NCBI RefSeq assembly: GCF_022012415.1
Contig: NZ_JAKLTR010000014.1
Location: 62,001-126,000, forward strand
Direction: 5' to 3'
Length of the DNA stretch: 64,000 nucleotides
Origin: Terrimonas ginsenosidimutans
Lineage (GTDB): Bacteria > Bacteroidota > Bacteroidia > Chitinophagales > Chitinophagaceae
Shown: one piece after another, positions 27,534 to 35,970 of the stretch
Layout of the letters: each line of letters begins with the position of its first letter
How positions within the stretch are numbered: position 1 is the stretch's first letter
Notes under the pieces: generated by a model
Databases searched by the model: none
Told to the model about the DNA's origin: nothing
What the model saw: only the letters and a program-made list of their open reading frames with translations
Position numbers and translations under genes: made by a program

Positions 27534-27549
27534 TTAACAAAATTGTCAA
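27534..27549. promoter_or_regulatory. Second copy of the candidate TetR operator
   Basis: Read on the minus strand: TTGACA-ATTT-TGTTAA. Compared with the site at 26892, 14 of 16 positions match, and only one arm base breaks the palindrome. It lies 7-22 bp before the start of the second tetR gene. Confidence 0.55.
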
Positions 27550-27699
27550 ACAAAAATAATAAACAAAGCTGATCCTCCAAACGCAGGTTTTGGAAGAGCC
27601 GGGTTTACTCCAGCATATTTTAAATCTATTGCTGTAAAAAATATTATAAATCAATGATTAACGGGTTATGTCCGGTCACGAAAAAAATATTTCATAAAG

Positions 27700-27707
27700 T
27701 ATATTTG
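27700..27707 (+). promoter_or_regulatory. -7 box directly before the phosphotransferase start
   Basis: TATATTTG, an exact consensus match, ends 3 nt before the ATG at 27711. If used, the mRNA would be leaderless; otherwise translation starts at the upstream ATG at 27654. No -33 TTTG is seen. Confidence 0.4.
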
Positions 27708-27710
27708 TCC

Positions 27711-28709
27711 ATGCAAAACCTGTTTCCCATTTCCTATTCGACCTTATCACCTGATGCACTTGCAGCATTTATCAGTCAGCAATATGACCTGCCCGCTGCA
27801 AGTTGCCGCTTCCTGGTCCGGGGCGTGGGGGATACTTACCTGATTGAAACCGGTAAGTCAACATTCATTTTCAGGGTATATCGCTCCTCTCATCGTGGCC
27901 ATGGAGCGATAGAAGGAGAAACGACACTGTTGAAAGCGCTCCATGCAGCCGGTGTTTCCGTCTCCTATCCTGTTGCAGATAAAAACGGAAGCCTGATCCA
28001 GTCTTTCACCGCCGCTGAAGGAAACCGGTATGGCGCGCTGTTCAGTTTTGCTGCGGGGAAAGTGATCCCTGCTCCGAATGACGCCCAACTGCGGAGCCTG
28101 GGACATGAGATCGCGAAATTCCACAACGTTTCTTCCTCTATCACCCTCACTGGTGTTACAAGAAAATTTGATCTTCAAACAACATTGTTTGATCCGTTGG
28201 ACAGAACACGCAGTTATTTTTTGAATGATCAGGAGGGATATGAGTGGCTGAACAATATGGCTGGAAGGATCAAGGCTGCACTGGATAAACTAGATACCTC
28301 CGCATTTTCTTCCGGGTATTGCCATTTTGATTTTCTACCGAAGAATTTCCATTTTGACGGTGATAAAGTGACGCTCTTCGATTTTGATTTCCTGGGCTAT
28401 GGCTGGCTGGTAAACGATCTGATGATTTTCTGGACGCATCTTCAGATGGACCAGCAATTCAATCGCATCACGAAAGAAAGAGCAGAAGACAGTTTCCGGA
28501 TCCTGATCGGAGCCTATCGTGAGATCCGTCCGGTAACTGATGATGAGCTAAAAGCCATTCCTTATCTGGCTTTGGGGTTCTGGTTATTCTATATGGAGTT
28601 TCATTCTACACATGATCAGTTCTATCAATTGATCGCGGAACCTGCAATGTTGAAAATGCGGATAGCATTCGTAAGGCAGTTGATCGAGAGAAACTGGCCG
28701 GAGGAATAG
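27711..28709 (+). CDS. APH/homoserine-kinase-type phosphotransferase
   Basis: 332 residues from 27711; an in-frame ATG at 27654 would add 19 residues that do not look like the family. Kinase-like fold: nucleotide-binding strand segment RFLVRGVGDTYLIETG, Lys-loop region FIFRVYRSSHRG, then the catalytic loop YCHFDFLPKNFHFDG (about residue 203), in which His-x-Asp and the downstream Asn match the APH H-x-D-x4-N pattern, and the metal-binding Asp in TLFDFDFLGYG. The family phosphorylates small alcohols or amino alcohols (choline, homoserine, aminoglycosides). The substrate here is unknown. There is no resistance context. Confidence 0.85.
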   Translation: MQNLFPISYSTLSPDALAAFISQQYDLPAASCRFLVRGVGDTYLIETGKSTFIFRVYRSSHRGHGAIEGETTLLKALHAAGVSVSYPVADKNGSLIQSFTAAEGNRYGALFSFAAGKVIPAPNDAQLRSLGHEIAKFHNVSSSITLTGVTRKFDLQTTLFDPLDRTRSYFLNDQEGYEWLNNMAGRIKAALDKLDTSAFSSGYCHFDFLPKNFHFDGDKVTLFDFDFLGYGWLVNDLMIFWTHLQMDQQFNRITKERAEDSFRILIGAYREIRPVTDDELKAIPYLALGFWLFYMEFHSTHDQFYQLIAEPAMLKMRIAFVRQLIERNWPEE

Positions 28710-28721
28710 TCGGTCCGGTCG

Positions 28722-28930
28722 CCGGGGCGTAGAAGGAACGCGGCGAACGCAACGATACGCAACGGACGCAACGAAACAGCCATCTTTAATCTTGTATTTT
28801 GCCGCACTCACCGGGGCGTAGAAGGAACGCGGCGACGCAACGATACGCAACGGACGCAACGAAAACAGCCATCGTTAATATTGTATTTCGCCGCGCATCG
28901 TTGCGATCCGCCGCGTTACGCTTACGCCAG
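28722..28930. repeat. GGGGCGTAGAAGGAACGC element with a duplicated left arm
   Basis: A unit of about 84 bp beginning CCGGGGCGTAGAAGGAACGC occurs twice in tandem (28722-28805 and 28811-28894) with few differences: 'gcgaacgc' against 'gcgacgc' and 'catctttaat' against 'catcgttaat'. A single right arm (about 28891-28930, ending TTACGCTTACGCC) is the inverted complement of the unit's start. It fills the convergent gap between the phosphotransferase and hutU. Confidence 0.85.
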
Positions 28931-28965
28931 GAAAATATAAAGATCATCAAACCAGCCGGAGTATC

Positions 28966-30627
28966 TCAACCTAAACTTGCTTCCAGATCCAACCCATGCT
29001 CCTTCGCCGTCTCCTTCGCAATTTCATATCCTGCATCGGCGTGACGTATCACTCCCATTCCGGGATCGTTACGTAATACGCGTTGCAATCTTGCGGCAGC
29101 TTCCTTTGTTCCATCTGCAACGATCACCATGCCTGCGTGAATGCTGTATCCCATCCCAACACCTCCGCCATGATGTAAACTTACCCAGCTCGCACCACCT
29201 GCCGTATTTACCAGCGCGTTCAGCAAAGGCCAGTCGGCCACTGCATCACTACCATCCTTCATCGCCTCGGTCTCACGGTTAGGGCTTGCGACGGAACCGG
29301 TATCGAGATGATCTCTTCCTATAACGATGGGCGCTTTTACCTTACCAGAACTAACGAGTTCATTAAATGCCAGCCCTGCTTTTTCTCTTTCGCCCTGCCC
29401 TAACCAGCAGATCCTGGCGGGTAAGCCCTGGAATGCGATCTTCTCTTTGGCCAGGCGCAGCCAGCGTTGCAGCCCTGCATTCTCCGGAAACAGCTCTGCG
29501 ATCACTTTGTCTGTAACAGCGATATCCGCCGGATCGCCGCTTAAAGCAGCCCATCGGAACGGTCCCTTGCCTTCGCAAAACAGTGGCCGGATATATGCGG
29601 GTACAAACCCCGGGAAATCAAAGGCATTCTCCACTCCTTTTTCCTTTGCACGTGCGCGGATATTATTGCCGTAGTCAAAAGTGATCGCTCCTTTCTGCTG
29701 CAGCTCCAGCATCAGTTGTACGTGCCGCACCATGGAATTGTATGCGTTGGCAATATATTCATCCGGGTTTTCAGTCCGCATTTGTTTCGCATGATCATGG
29801 CTAAGCTCATGTGGCCAGTATCCGATCAGCGGATCATGTGCCGATGTCTGATCAGTCAGCGTATCCGGAATAATATTTCGCTCCACCAATCTTTCCAGCA
29901 GATGAACTGCATTGCATAATACACCAATAGAAACCGTCACCCCGGCTGCTTTTGCCTCTACGGCGCGATCGATCGCCCGATCGATATCTGTGATCTTTTC
30001 ATCAAGGTATTTTGTTTCAAGGCGCTTGTCTATTCTCCATTCTTCTACTTCTGCGATCAGCGCCACTCCTTCATTCATAGTGATCGCCAGCGGCTGCGCA
30101 CCACCCATTCCTCCCAATCCGGCCGTAACATTCAATGTGCCTTTTAAGGTACCTCCAAAATGTTTTGCCGCAGCAGCTGCATAGGTTTCATAGGTGCCCT
30201 GAACGATACCCTGGCTGCCGATATAGATCCATGACCCCGCAGTCATCTGTCCATACATCATCAATCCCTTCTTTTCCAACTCATCAAAATGCTGCCAGTT
30301 TGCCCAGTTTGGAACCAGTTGTGAATTACTGATCAGCACCCTCGGCGCATCAGGATGCGTTTTCAGGATCCCTACAGGCTTACCGCTTTGCACAAGCAGG
30401 CTTTCATCATTTTCCAGGATCTTTAATCCCTGGATGATCTTGTCCAGTGCATCAAAATTACGGGCAGCCTTTCCCCTGCCTCCATAAACGATCAGGTCTT
30501 CCGGTCGCTCTGCCACATCAGGGTCCAGATTATTCAGCAACATGCGAAGTGCGGCTTCCTGCACCCAACCTTTGCAGTTTAAACGGGTTCCTGTGGGCGT
30601 TTTATATTTTATCGGATCGTAAGGCAT
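28966..30627 (-). CDS. hutU: Urocanate hydratase
   Basis: 553 residues from 30627 ([20 protein letters not shown]), the family length; a longer frame to 30717 is not family-like. The enzyme converts urocanate to imidazolonepropionate, step two of histidine breakdown, using tightly bound NAD. Conserved segments: [10 protein letters not shown], the [13 protein letters not shown] region, [20 protein letters not shown], the glycine-rich [16 protein letters not shown] and [18 protein letters not shown] near the C-terminus. hutH, hutI and hutG are not in the window, so the pathway genes are dispersed or outside it. It is divergent from the S9 peptidase gene. Confidence 0.97.
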   Translation of the reverse strand: MPYDPIKYKTPTGTRLNCKGWVQEAALRMLLNNLDPDVAERPEDLIVYGGRGKAARNFDALDKIIQGLKILENDESLLVQSGKPVGILKTHPDAPRVLISNSQLVPNWANWQHFDELEKKGLMMYGQMTAGSWIYIGSQGIVQGTYETYAAAAAKHFGGTLKGTLNVTAGLGGMGGAQPLAITMNEGVALIAEVEEWRIDKRLETKYLDEKITDIDRAIDRAVEAKAAGVTVSIGVLCNAVHLLERLVERNIIPDTLTDQTSAHDPLIGYWPHELSHDHAKQMRTENPDEYIANAYNSMVRHVQLMLELQQKGAITFDYGNNIRARAKEKGVENAFDFPGFVPAYIRPLFCEGKGPFRWAALSGDPADIAVTDKVIAELFPENAGLQRWLRLAKEKIAFQGLPARICWLGQGEREKAGLAFNELVSSGKVKAPIVIGRDHLDTGSVASPNRETEAMKDGSDAVADWPLLNALVNTAGGASWVSLHHGGGVGMGYSIHAGMVIVADGTKEAAARLQRVLRNDPGMGVIRHADAGYEIAKETAKEHGLDLEASLG

Positions 30628-30746
30628 GACAATTCGTTTATCGTGATTAAATTGTTGCCTGCAATGTAAGGCATTTTCTTTTTGGAGCAGGACAGTCGCC
30701 TCAGCCTTCCTGCGCATTAAATACTTTCATAAAACCATAAAAATCT

Positions 30747-32807
30747 ATGAAGTTCTTTTCCCTGCTGATCTTTTTACTATTGGTAAAAACCGGTATATCC
30801 CAGAAACAAGCGTCTATTTCCTTTGAAAAATGGATCAGCCTGAGATCTGCGGGAAGTCCCCAGATCTCCCCCGATGGTAAAACGGCGATCTACTCTGTGA
30901 ATAGCACTGACTGGGCAAATAATACCTACGACAGCGAGATCTGGATGGCAAAGGAAAATGAAGAACCCATTCAGCTGACACGTACCGCCAAGGGAAGCAG
31001 CTCGGGTGCAAGATTCACACCAGACAGCCGTTTTATCAGTTTTCTTGCGGACCGTGGTGATAAAACTCAACTTTATATCATCGCGGTAAAGGGAGGCGAA
31101 GCGTTGCAGGTGACAAAAGATGAGGACGGGATCAGCAGTTATGAATGGAGCCCGGATGGTAAACAAATTGCTTATCTCAAAACTGAACCTGAAAGTAAAG
31201 ATGATAAATCGATCAAAGAACGGTACGGTGCATTTGGTATTGAAGGAGAAGAATTCAGGCAAAGTCATTTGTGGCTGCTGAACTTTCACTATGATTCCAT
31301 ATTGCTGGCCGGGCAGCTTCCCTGCTATACGTCCAAAGACACAGCAAAGACAGCGGCGGTCAGCAGCCAGCCTTGCTTTACTTTGCCTAAGGCAACCAGG
31401 CTGACAGAAGGTAAATTCACTGTTACCGGCTTCTCCTGGCATCCTGCCGGAAAGCAGATAGCCTTCAATCGCCAGAAAGATCCCCTGATCAATTCCAGCA
31501 TCACTGCAGATATAGCATTGCTTGATGTAGCTGCTAAAACCGTTAAGACCGTGGTGAGTTCCCCTGTATCTGATTTCTTTGGCAGATGGAAGCCGGACGG
31601 CACCGCATTCGTATACAGCTCATCCAATTCGGATACCGCTTCCTTTTACTATCTGAACAACCGGGTACTGGTATATGATCTGGCCACCGGCAACAGCAAA
31701 GAGATCGCGAATGATATTGACGAAAATAAATCGATCGTCAGTTGGGGCAGCCAGGGTCTTGTGATCAACGTAACACAACAGGCAAAACAAAAACTGTACA
31801 TCGCAGATCCTTCAGAAAATAAAGTAACGCCGATTGACATACCTCTCGACCTGGTGAATAGTGCAGACTTCTGCAAAACAAGTAATGCAATGGTGATCAC
31901 CGGCCGCAATTATGCAGATCTGTCGGAAGTGTTCTGGCTGCAACCCGGTCAACCAATGAAAAAGATCACATCGGTAAATGATCAGATCAAGGGATGGAAT
32001 GTGCCTGTAAACGAATTGGTACAGTGGAAAAGTAAGGATGGTACAAAGATCGAAGGTGTATTACTCAAGCCGGCGAATTTCGACAAGAACAGAAAATATC
32101 CTTTGCTGGTGGTGATCCACGGCGGACCGACGGGCATCGATCTTCCTGAGCCCACACCTACTTATGTTTATCCAATTATGCAATGGGTAGAGAAAGGTGC
32201 GGTAGTGTTGCGTGTGAACTATCGCGGCAGTGCAGGTTATGGCGAAAAATTCAGATCACTCAATGTCCGTAATCTCGGCGTTGGTGATATGTGGGACGTG
32301 ATGAGCGGCGTTGATTTTATTCAGAAACAGGGTTTTGTTGACACATCCCGTATGGGTTGTATGGGATGGAGCCAGGGTGGCTATATTTCTGCATTTCTGA
32401 CAACAAACACGACTGCATTTAAAGCCATCTCTGTAGGTGCCGGTATATCCAATTGGGTGACATACTATGTGAACACAGACATCACACCATTTACCCGTCA
32501 GTATCTCAAAGCCGATCCATGGAAGGATATGAACGTGTACCTGAAAACATCACCGATGACCAATATTACCAAAGCACGTACGCCAACATTGATACAGCAC
32601 GGTGAGTTTGACAAACGCGTTCCCATTCCGAATGCATACGAGCTTTATCGCGGTTTGCAGGACAGAAATATCCCATCAAAACTGATCGTATACAAAGGAT
32701 TTGGCCATGGCATTACCAAACCCAAAGAACGCCTCGCTGCTATCTGGCATAACTGGGAATGGTTTAACAGGTATGTGTTTGGAGAGGTGGAGGAGATGCC
32801 GAGGTGA
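30747..32807 (+). CDS. Secreted S9 prolyl-oligopeptidase-family peptidase
   Basis: 686 residues with a signal peptide (FFSLLIFLLLVKTGISQ). The N-terminal two thirds form a WD/TolB-like beta-propeller (repeats such as PQISPDGKTAIYSVNSTDWA and YEWSPDGKQIAYLKTEP). The C-terminal alpha/beta-hydrolase domain (about 440-686) has LLVVIHGGPTG, the nucleophile GWSQGG with Ser542, Asp in HGEFDKRVP and His in GFGHGI. This layout matches dipeptidyl- and acylaminoacyl-peptidases that cut short peptides in the periplasm. Monocistronic. Confidence 0.94.
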   Translation: MKFFSLLIFLLLVKTGISQKQASISFEKWISLRSAGSPQISPDGKTAIYSVNSTDWANNTYDSEIWMAKENEEPIQLTRTAKGSSSGARFTPDSRFISFLADRGDKTQLYIIAVKGGEALQVTKDEDGISSYEWSPDGKQIAYLKTEPESKDDKSIKERYGAFGIEGEEFRQSHLWLLNFHYDSILLAGQLPCYTSKDTAKTAAVSSQPCFTLPKATRLTEGKFTVTGFSWHPAGKQIAFNRQKDPLINSSITADIALLDVAAKTVKTVVSSPVSDFFGRWKPDGTAFVYSSSNSDTASFYYLNNRVLVYDLATGNSKEIANDIDENKSIVSWGSQGLVINVTQQAKQKLYIADPSENKVTPIDIPLDLVNSADFCKTSNAMVITGRNYADLSEVFWLQPGQPMKKITSVNDQIKGWNVPVNELVQWKSKDGTKIEGVLLKPANFDKNRKYPLLVVIHGGPTGIDLPEPTPTYVYPIMQWVEKGAVVLRVNYRGSAGYGEKFRSLNVRNLGVGDMWDVMSGVDFIQKQGFVDTSRMGCMGWSQGGYISAFLTTNTTAFKAISVGAGISNWVTYYVNTDITPFTRQYLKADPWKDMNVYLKTSPMTNITKARTPTLIQHGEFDKRVPIPNAYELYRGLQDRNIPSKLIVYKGFGHGITKPKERLAAIWHNWEWFNRYVFGEVEEMPR

Positions 32808-32812
32808 GGTTT

Positions 32813-32854
32813 GGGGAGTGAGAGGTTTGGAACCTTCTAGACCTCTCACTCCCC
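32813..32854. terminator. 14-bp hairpin between convergent genes, overlapping the antiporter stop
   Basis: GGGGAGTGAGAGGT (32813-32826) pairs exactly with ACCTCTCACTCCCC (32841-32854), with a 14-nt loop. The right arm includes the stop codon and last two codons of the antiporter gene. There is no strong T tract, so terminator function is likely but not certain. Confidence 0.65.
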
Positions 32855-34099
32855 CTCCTTCCTCTTCAACCACCTGATCAGCCATGGAAGCGTCAGCCCC
32901 TGTCCAACCAGCGTAAACAGCACAACAGCTACGGAGATAAAGATGATCGCATTTCGCATAGGAAAAGGAGTTCCATCCTGCAGATGTGTGGGCAGACCGA
33001 TCGCGATCGCGAGCGATACGATACCACGCATACCGGACCATGAAATAATGAGGCTGTTCTTAAAATCATACAGGGCATTCACGGTAACACGCGAATGTCC
33101 TTTTTTATAGGCGCGTTCAAGGTTCACCTGTTGCATATACACTCTGAAAAAACGTAAAAGCAGCGCCGCGACGGTGATCGCTAATGCATACAAGGTATAA
33201 GGGAGAATGTGCTGAGGTTTGATGCTTCGCGCGATATAGGGGAACTCCAGTCCTATCAGAATAAAGATCAAACCATTCAGCAGGAAGATGATGATCTCCC
33301 ATATACTTTTTGACTGCGTCTTCATTTGCTCTGGCAATATTTTCTTGCTGAAACGCGCAATGGAAAGTCCGAGTATCACTACAGCGATGACTCCGGACAC
33401 ATTCAATTCTTCAGCAAGCCGGTAAGTAACAAAAGGCATCAGCAGCATAAAACTGATGGCAACCGTATTGTTATGCTGCACACGTTTGATGATAAATGAT
33501 AGAAGCTTACCGCAAACAAAGCCAACGAGGAATCCACCGGCCATAAGGACAAGAAAGTTGAGCGATGCTTTCCAGAATACAAATACAGATCCTGTAACAG
33601 CAGCAACGGCAAAACGGTATGCCACCAGAGCAGACGCATCATTGATCAGGCTCTCCCCTTCCAGGATCGTACTGGTTTTTTGAGAAAGTCCAAGCCCTCT
33701 GGTAATGCTGATCGCGGCCACCGCATCTGTTGCTGAAAGTATGGCGCCAAGTACAAAAGCGAGTGGCCAGGTCATTCCGGGTATAAGGTAATGTGCCACT
33801 ACGGCAATTCCCGACGCGGTAAGAAAGACCAGAGAAACAGCCAGCGTACCGATCGTATTCCGATGGATTTTAAATTCCTGGAAAGAAATATTGAAAGCGG
33901 CATCATACAGCAACGGCGGCAGGAAGATCAGGAAGATCACTTCAGGATTTATTTCTATCTCGGGGATCGAAGGAATAAATCCGATCGCAATACCCGCACA
34001 GATCAGCAGGATCGGATAAGGGATCTTTACCCGGTCAGCCATTGCCGACAAACCGATCATCACCGCAAGAATAAAAATGACAATACTATAGTTCTCCAT
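32846..34099 (-). CDS. CPA1-type cation/proton antiporter
   Basis: 417 residues with about 12 hydrophobic helices and no large cytoplasmic domain after the last helix. Family segments: LIFLPPLLYDAAFNISFQEF in the N-terminal half, LGAILSATDAVAAISI and EGESLINDASALVAYRFA, where the Asp residues of the ion-binding site lie, and SWSGMRGIVSLAIAIGLP near the C-terminus. The protein exchanges Na+ (or K+) for H+ at the inner membrane. The C-terminus is short and basic (RWLKRKEGE). A heptamer-hairpin element lies 25 bp upstream of the start. Confidence 0.93.
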   Translation of the reverse strand: MENYSIVIFILAVMIGLSAMADRVKIPYPILLICAGIAIGFIPSIPEIEINPEVIFLIFLPPLLYDAAFNISFQEFKIHRNTIGTLAVSLVFLTASGIAVVAHYLIPGMTWPLAFVLGAILSATDAVAAISITRGLGLSQKTSTILEGESLINDASALVAYRFAVAAVTGSVFVFWKASLNFLVLMAGGFLVGFVCGKLLSFIIKRVQHNNTVAISFMLLMPFVTYRLAEELNVSGVIAVVILGLSIARFSKKILPEQMKTQSKSIWEIIIFLLNGLIFILIGLEFPYIARSIKPQHILPYTLYALAITVAALLLRFFRVYMQQVNLERAYKKGHSRVTVNALYDFKNSLIISWSGMRGIVSLAIAIGLPTHLQDGTPFPMRNAIIFISVAVVLFTLVGQGLTLPWLIRWLKRKEGE

Positions 34100-34123
34100 T
34101 TGAGCACCGAATATAGCTCATTT

Positions 34124-34345
34124 CGTTGTCCGTTGTCCGTTGTCCGTTGTCCGTTGTCCGTTGTCCGTTGTCCGTTGTCCGTTGTCCGTTGTCCGTTGTC
34201 CGTTGTCCGTTGTCCGACTCAAATCAAAAGAGAGGGATTATCGTTTTCCAAACGATAATCCCTCTCTTTTGATTTGTATATAAAGATGCAATTCTATTCC
34301 ACCTCCTTTGAATTCCGGACAACGGACAACGGTCAACGGACAACG
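34124..34345. repeat. GTTGTCC heptamer-hairpin element, copy 2
   Basis: About 13 tandem GTTGTCC units (34124-34216), a perfect 26-bp hairpin (34220-34245 with 34251-34276, loop TTCCA), the conserved spacer (about 34277-34314, containing GCAATTCTATTCCACCTCC) and four inverted heptamers (34315-34345, one being GGTCAAC). It fills the gap between the antiporter start and the DUF6515 stop 5 bp away. Confidence 0.93.
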
Positions 34346-34349
34346 ATCC

Positions 34350-35090
34350 TCATTTCCCGACGATCTTATAGGAGATCGTATTCTTCCCAACTACTTCCTC
34401 ATAATAGATATCATCCGGAGATACAAAATATTTCTGACCATTTACAACAACCGTACGACAATCGGAAGGAAGTTTATCTACGATGTCACCGATCTGCGGG
34501 CCATTATCTTCAGGTTGATCATCGATAGATCCATCATCCGTGTTTACTTTTCCATCTTTTCCTACAACAGTATACCAGATCTCACTGTTGTCTCGGATAT
34601 CTTCTTTATAATAAGTGCCGTCGAGCTCATACAGTTTCTGGCCATTGATCACGACCACTTTTGCATCTTCCGGAAGCTCTGGCACAGATGCCCCCATCGG
34701 TGCATCCACTACATCATACGTATCCTTTTTTGAACCCTGCCGGTAATAGGTGCCGCCATAGTAATAATAAGGCGCTCCACCCGCATAAATATTCCTGTAC
34801 CCGCGTGGCAACACATTTATACTGATGCCTATCGGTGGTGCAACAACGCGGAGGTAACTTCCATAGGGACGGTAATAATAACCTCCGTAATAATGATAGT
34901 TGACACCCCTGTATGGGTATACTGTCCGCGGGCCGGCAAAAAAATTAAAGCTTACTCTTGCTCCGCGATGAGGTGCATAACCGTATCCGGAACGGGGATG
35001 ATACACACGACCACGCTGTGCTGAAACATCCTGAAGCAGGATCATCGATAATGCTGCCAGGCAAAGAACACGTATTAAAGTTGGCTTCAT
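34350..35090 (-). CDS. DUF6515-type secreted protein
   Basis: 246 residues from 35090, giving a signal peptide (IRVLCLAALSMILLQDVSAQ). After a Tyr/Gly-rich stretch (about 30-115: VNYHYYGGYYYRPYGSYLRV) come two copies of the DUF6515 core: MGASVPELPEDAKVVVINGQ with YYK, and IGDIVDKLPSDCRTVVVNGQ with YFV. The family is exported or envelope-associated and has no known function. The Tyr-rich part is probably extended or surface-adhesive; that is inference. The first copy's frame continues to an upstream ATG at 35111, which is less likely. Confidence 0.82.
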   Translation of the reverse strand: MKPTLIRVLCLAALSMILLQDVSAQRGRVYHPRSGYGYAPHRGARVSFNFFAGPRTVYPYRGVNYHYYGGYYYRPYGSYLRVVAPPIGISINVLPRGYRNIYAGGAPYYYYGGTYYRQGSKKDTYDVVDAPMGASVPELPEDAKVVVINGQKLYELDGTYYKEDIRDNSEIWYTVVGKDGKVNTDDGSIDDQPEDNGPQIGDIVDKLPSDCRTVVVNGQKYFVSPDDIYYEEVVGKNTISYKIVGK

Positions 35091-35432
35091 TTGACGCTGT
35101 TTTATGTACATAAATGTAAAAAAGGGTTTGAGAAAAGTGAAAGTTTAATGGTTAATACTAAGCTAAACACGAATGGCCGCGAATGAGACGCGAATGGCCG
35201 CGAATAAACGCGAATGCGAACAGCCTACAGACGACGGGGCAGCCTTTGAAGTTGTATAGTTCAGTGGATTGATTAACTGTAAGTAATGTTTTAACAAATT
35301 TCAATAAGTCTGGCCCGGGAACCTCTTGAAAGGAAAACGGTTCGTCGTTTCAAAAGAGAGGTTTCAACACTGAAAGAGCCCTTTTAGTCATTTTAGTTTG
35401 CGGATGGCAGGATGCACCATTACCTTTAAAAC
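35091..35432. other. 342-bp divergent gap with CGAATGGCCG repeats
   Basis: From 35167 to 35216 the word CGCGAATGGCCGCGAATG is repeated as a single arm; the facing inverted arm seen at 59611 is absent. An imperfect inverted repeat CCTCTTGAAA...TTTCAAAAGAGAGG follows at about 35321-35362. No promoter box with full consensus and no open frame of interest was found. Confidence 0.6.
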
Positions 35433-35915
35433 ATGAATAGCATAAAAATATTTACAACAGCTTTTATATTTCTTTGCGGCCTTACGGTAAAGGCTCAACA
35501 GCAGGCCTCTGCTGGAAAAGCCTCATATGTTCCGGATGACCGGACCCTATTTAATACGATCGTAAGAATGGACAGCATTTTCTTTGACGCCTATAATAAG
35601 TGCAATGTGGATCTGCAAACGGCTATCTATGCAGACTCACTGGAATTCTATCATGATAAGGGAGGTTACTCCACTTCAAAAGCAGATGTGCTTGCCGCAA
35701 CAAAAAGAAATATCTGTGATAAAGTCACAAGAACGGTTGTTCCCGGTAGCATCGAAGTATATCCCATTGCTGGCTTTGGCGCGATCGAAATCGGCTTGCA
35801 CCGTTTCTTTAATAAACAGGAACCCGATGCTCCTCAGCACGACAGTAAGTTCATTATTATCTGGAAACAAACCGGCAGCGACTGGAAGATAACACGTGTT
35901 ATAAGCCTGCACTGA
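35433..35915 (+). CDS. DUF4440/SnoaL-like secreted protein
   Basis: 160 residues with a signal peptide (TAFIFLCGLTVKAQQ). The rest matches the small NTF2-like cone fold of DUF4440: a long first helix (FNTIVRMDSIFFDAYNKCN), SLEFYHDKGGYSTSKADVLA, and a beta-sheet ending KFIIIWKQTGSDWKITRVIS. Members are usually small-molecule-binding proteins or ketosteroid-isomerase-like enzymes. No catalytic residue can be named. Monocistronic and exported, probably to the periplasm. Confidence 0.8.
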   Translation: MNSIKIFTTAFIFLCGLTVKAQQQASAGKASYVPDDRTLFNTIVRMDSIFFDAYNKCNVDLQTAIYADSLEFYHDKGGYSTSKADVLAATKRNICDKVTRTVVPGSIEVYPIAGFGAIEIGLHRFFNKQEPDAPQHDSKFIIIWKQTGSDWKITRVISLH

Positions 35916-35970
35916 TAGTACCGTGCTTTAAACTTTTTTGATGGTAAATAATGATTGATCCATCTTACTG

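Noticed and set aside
28722-28930. Duplicated 84-bp unit as an insertion-sequence remnant
   Set aside because: No transposase fragment or clear terminal repeat with target duplication; the words belong to the intergenic repeat family seen elsewhere.
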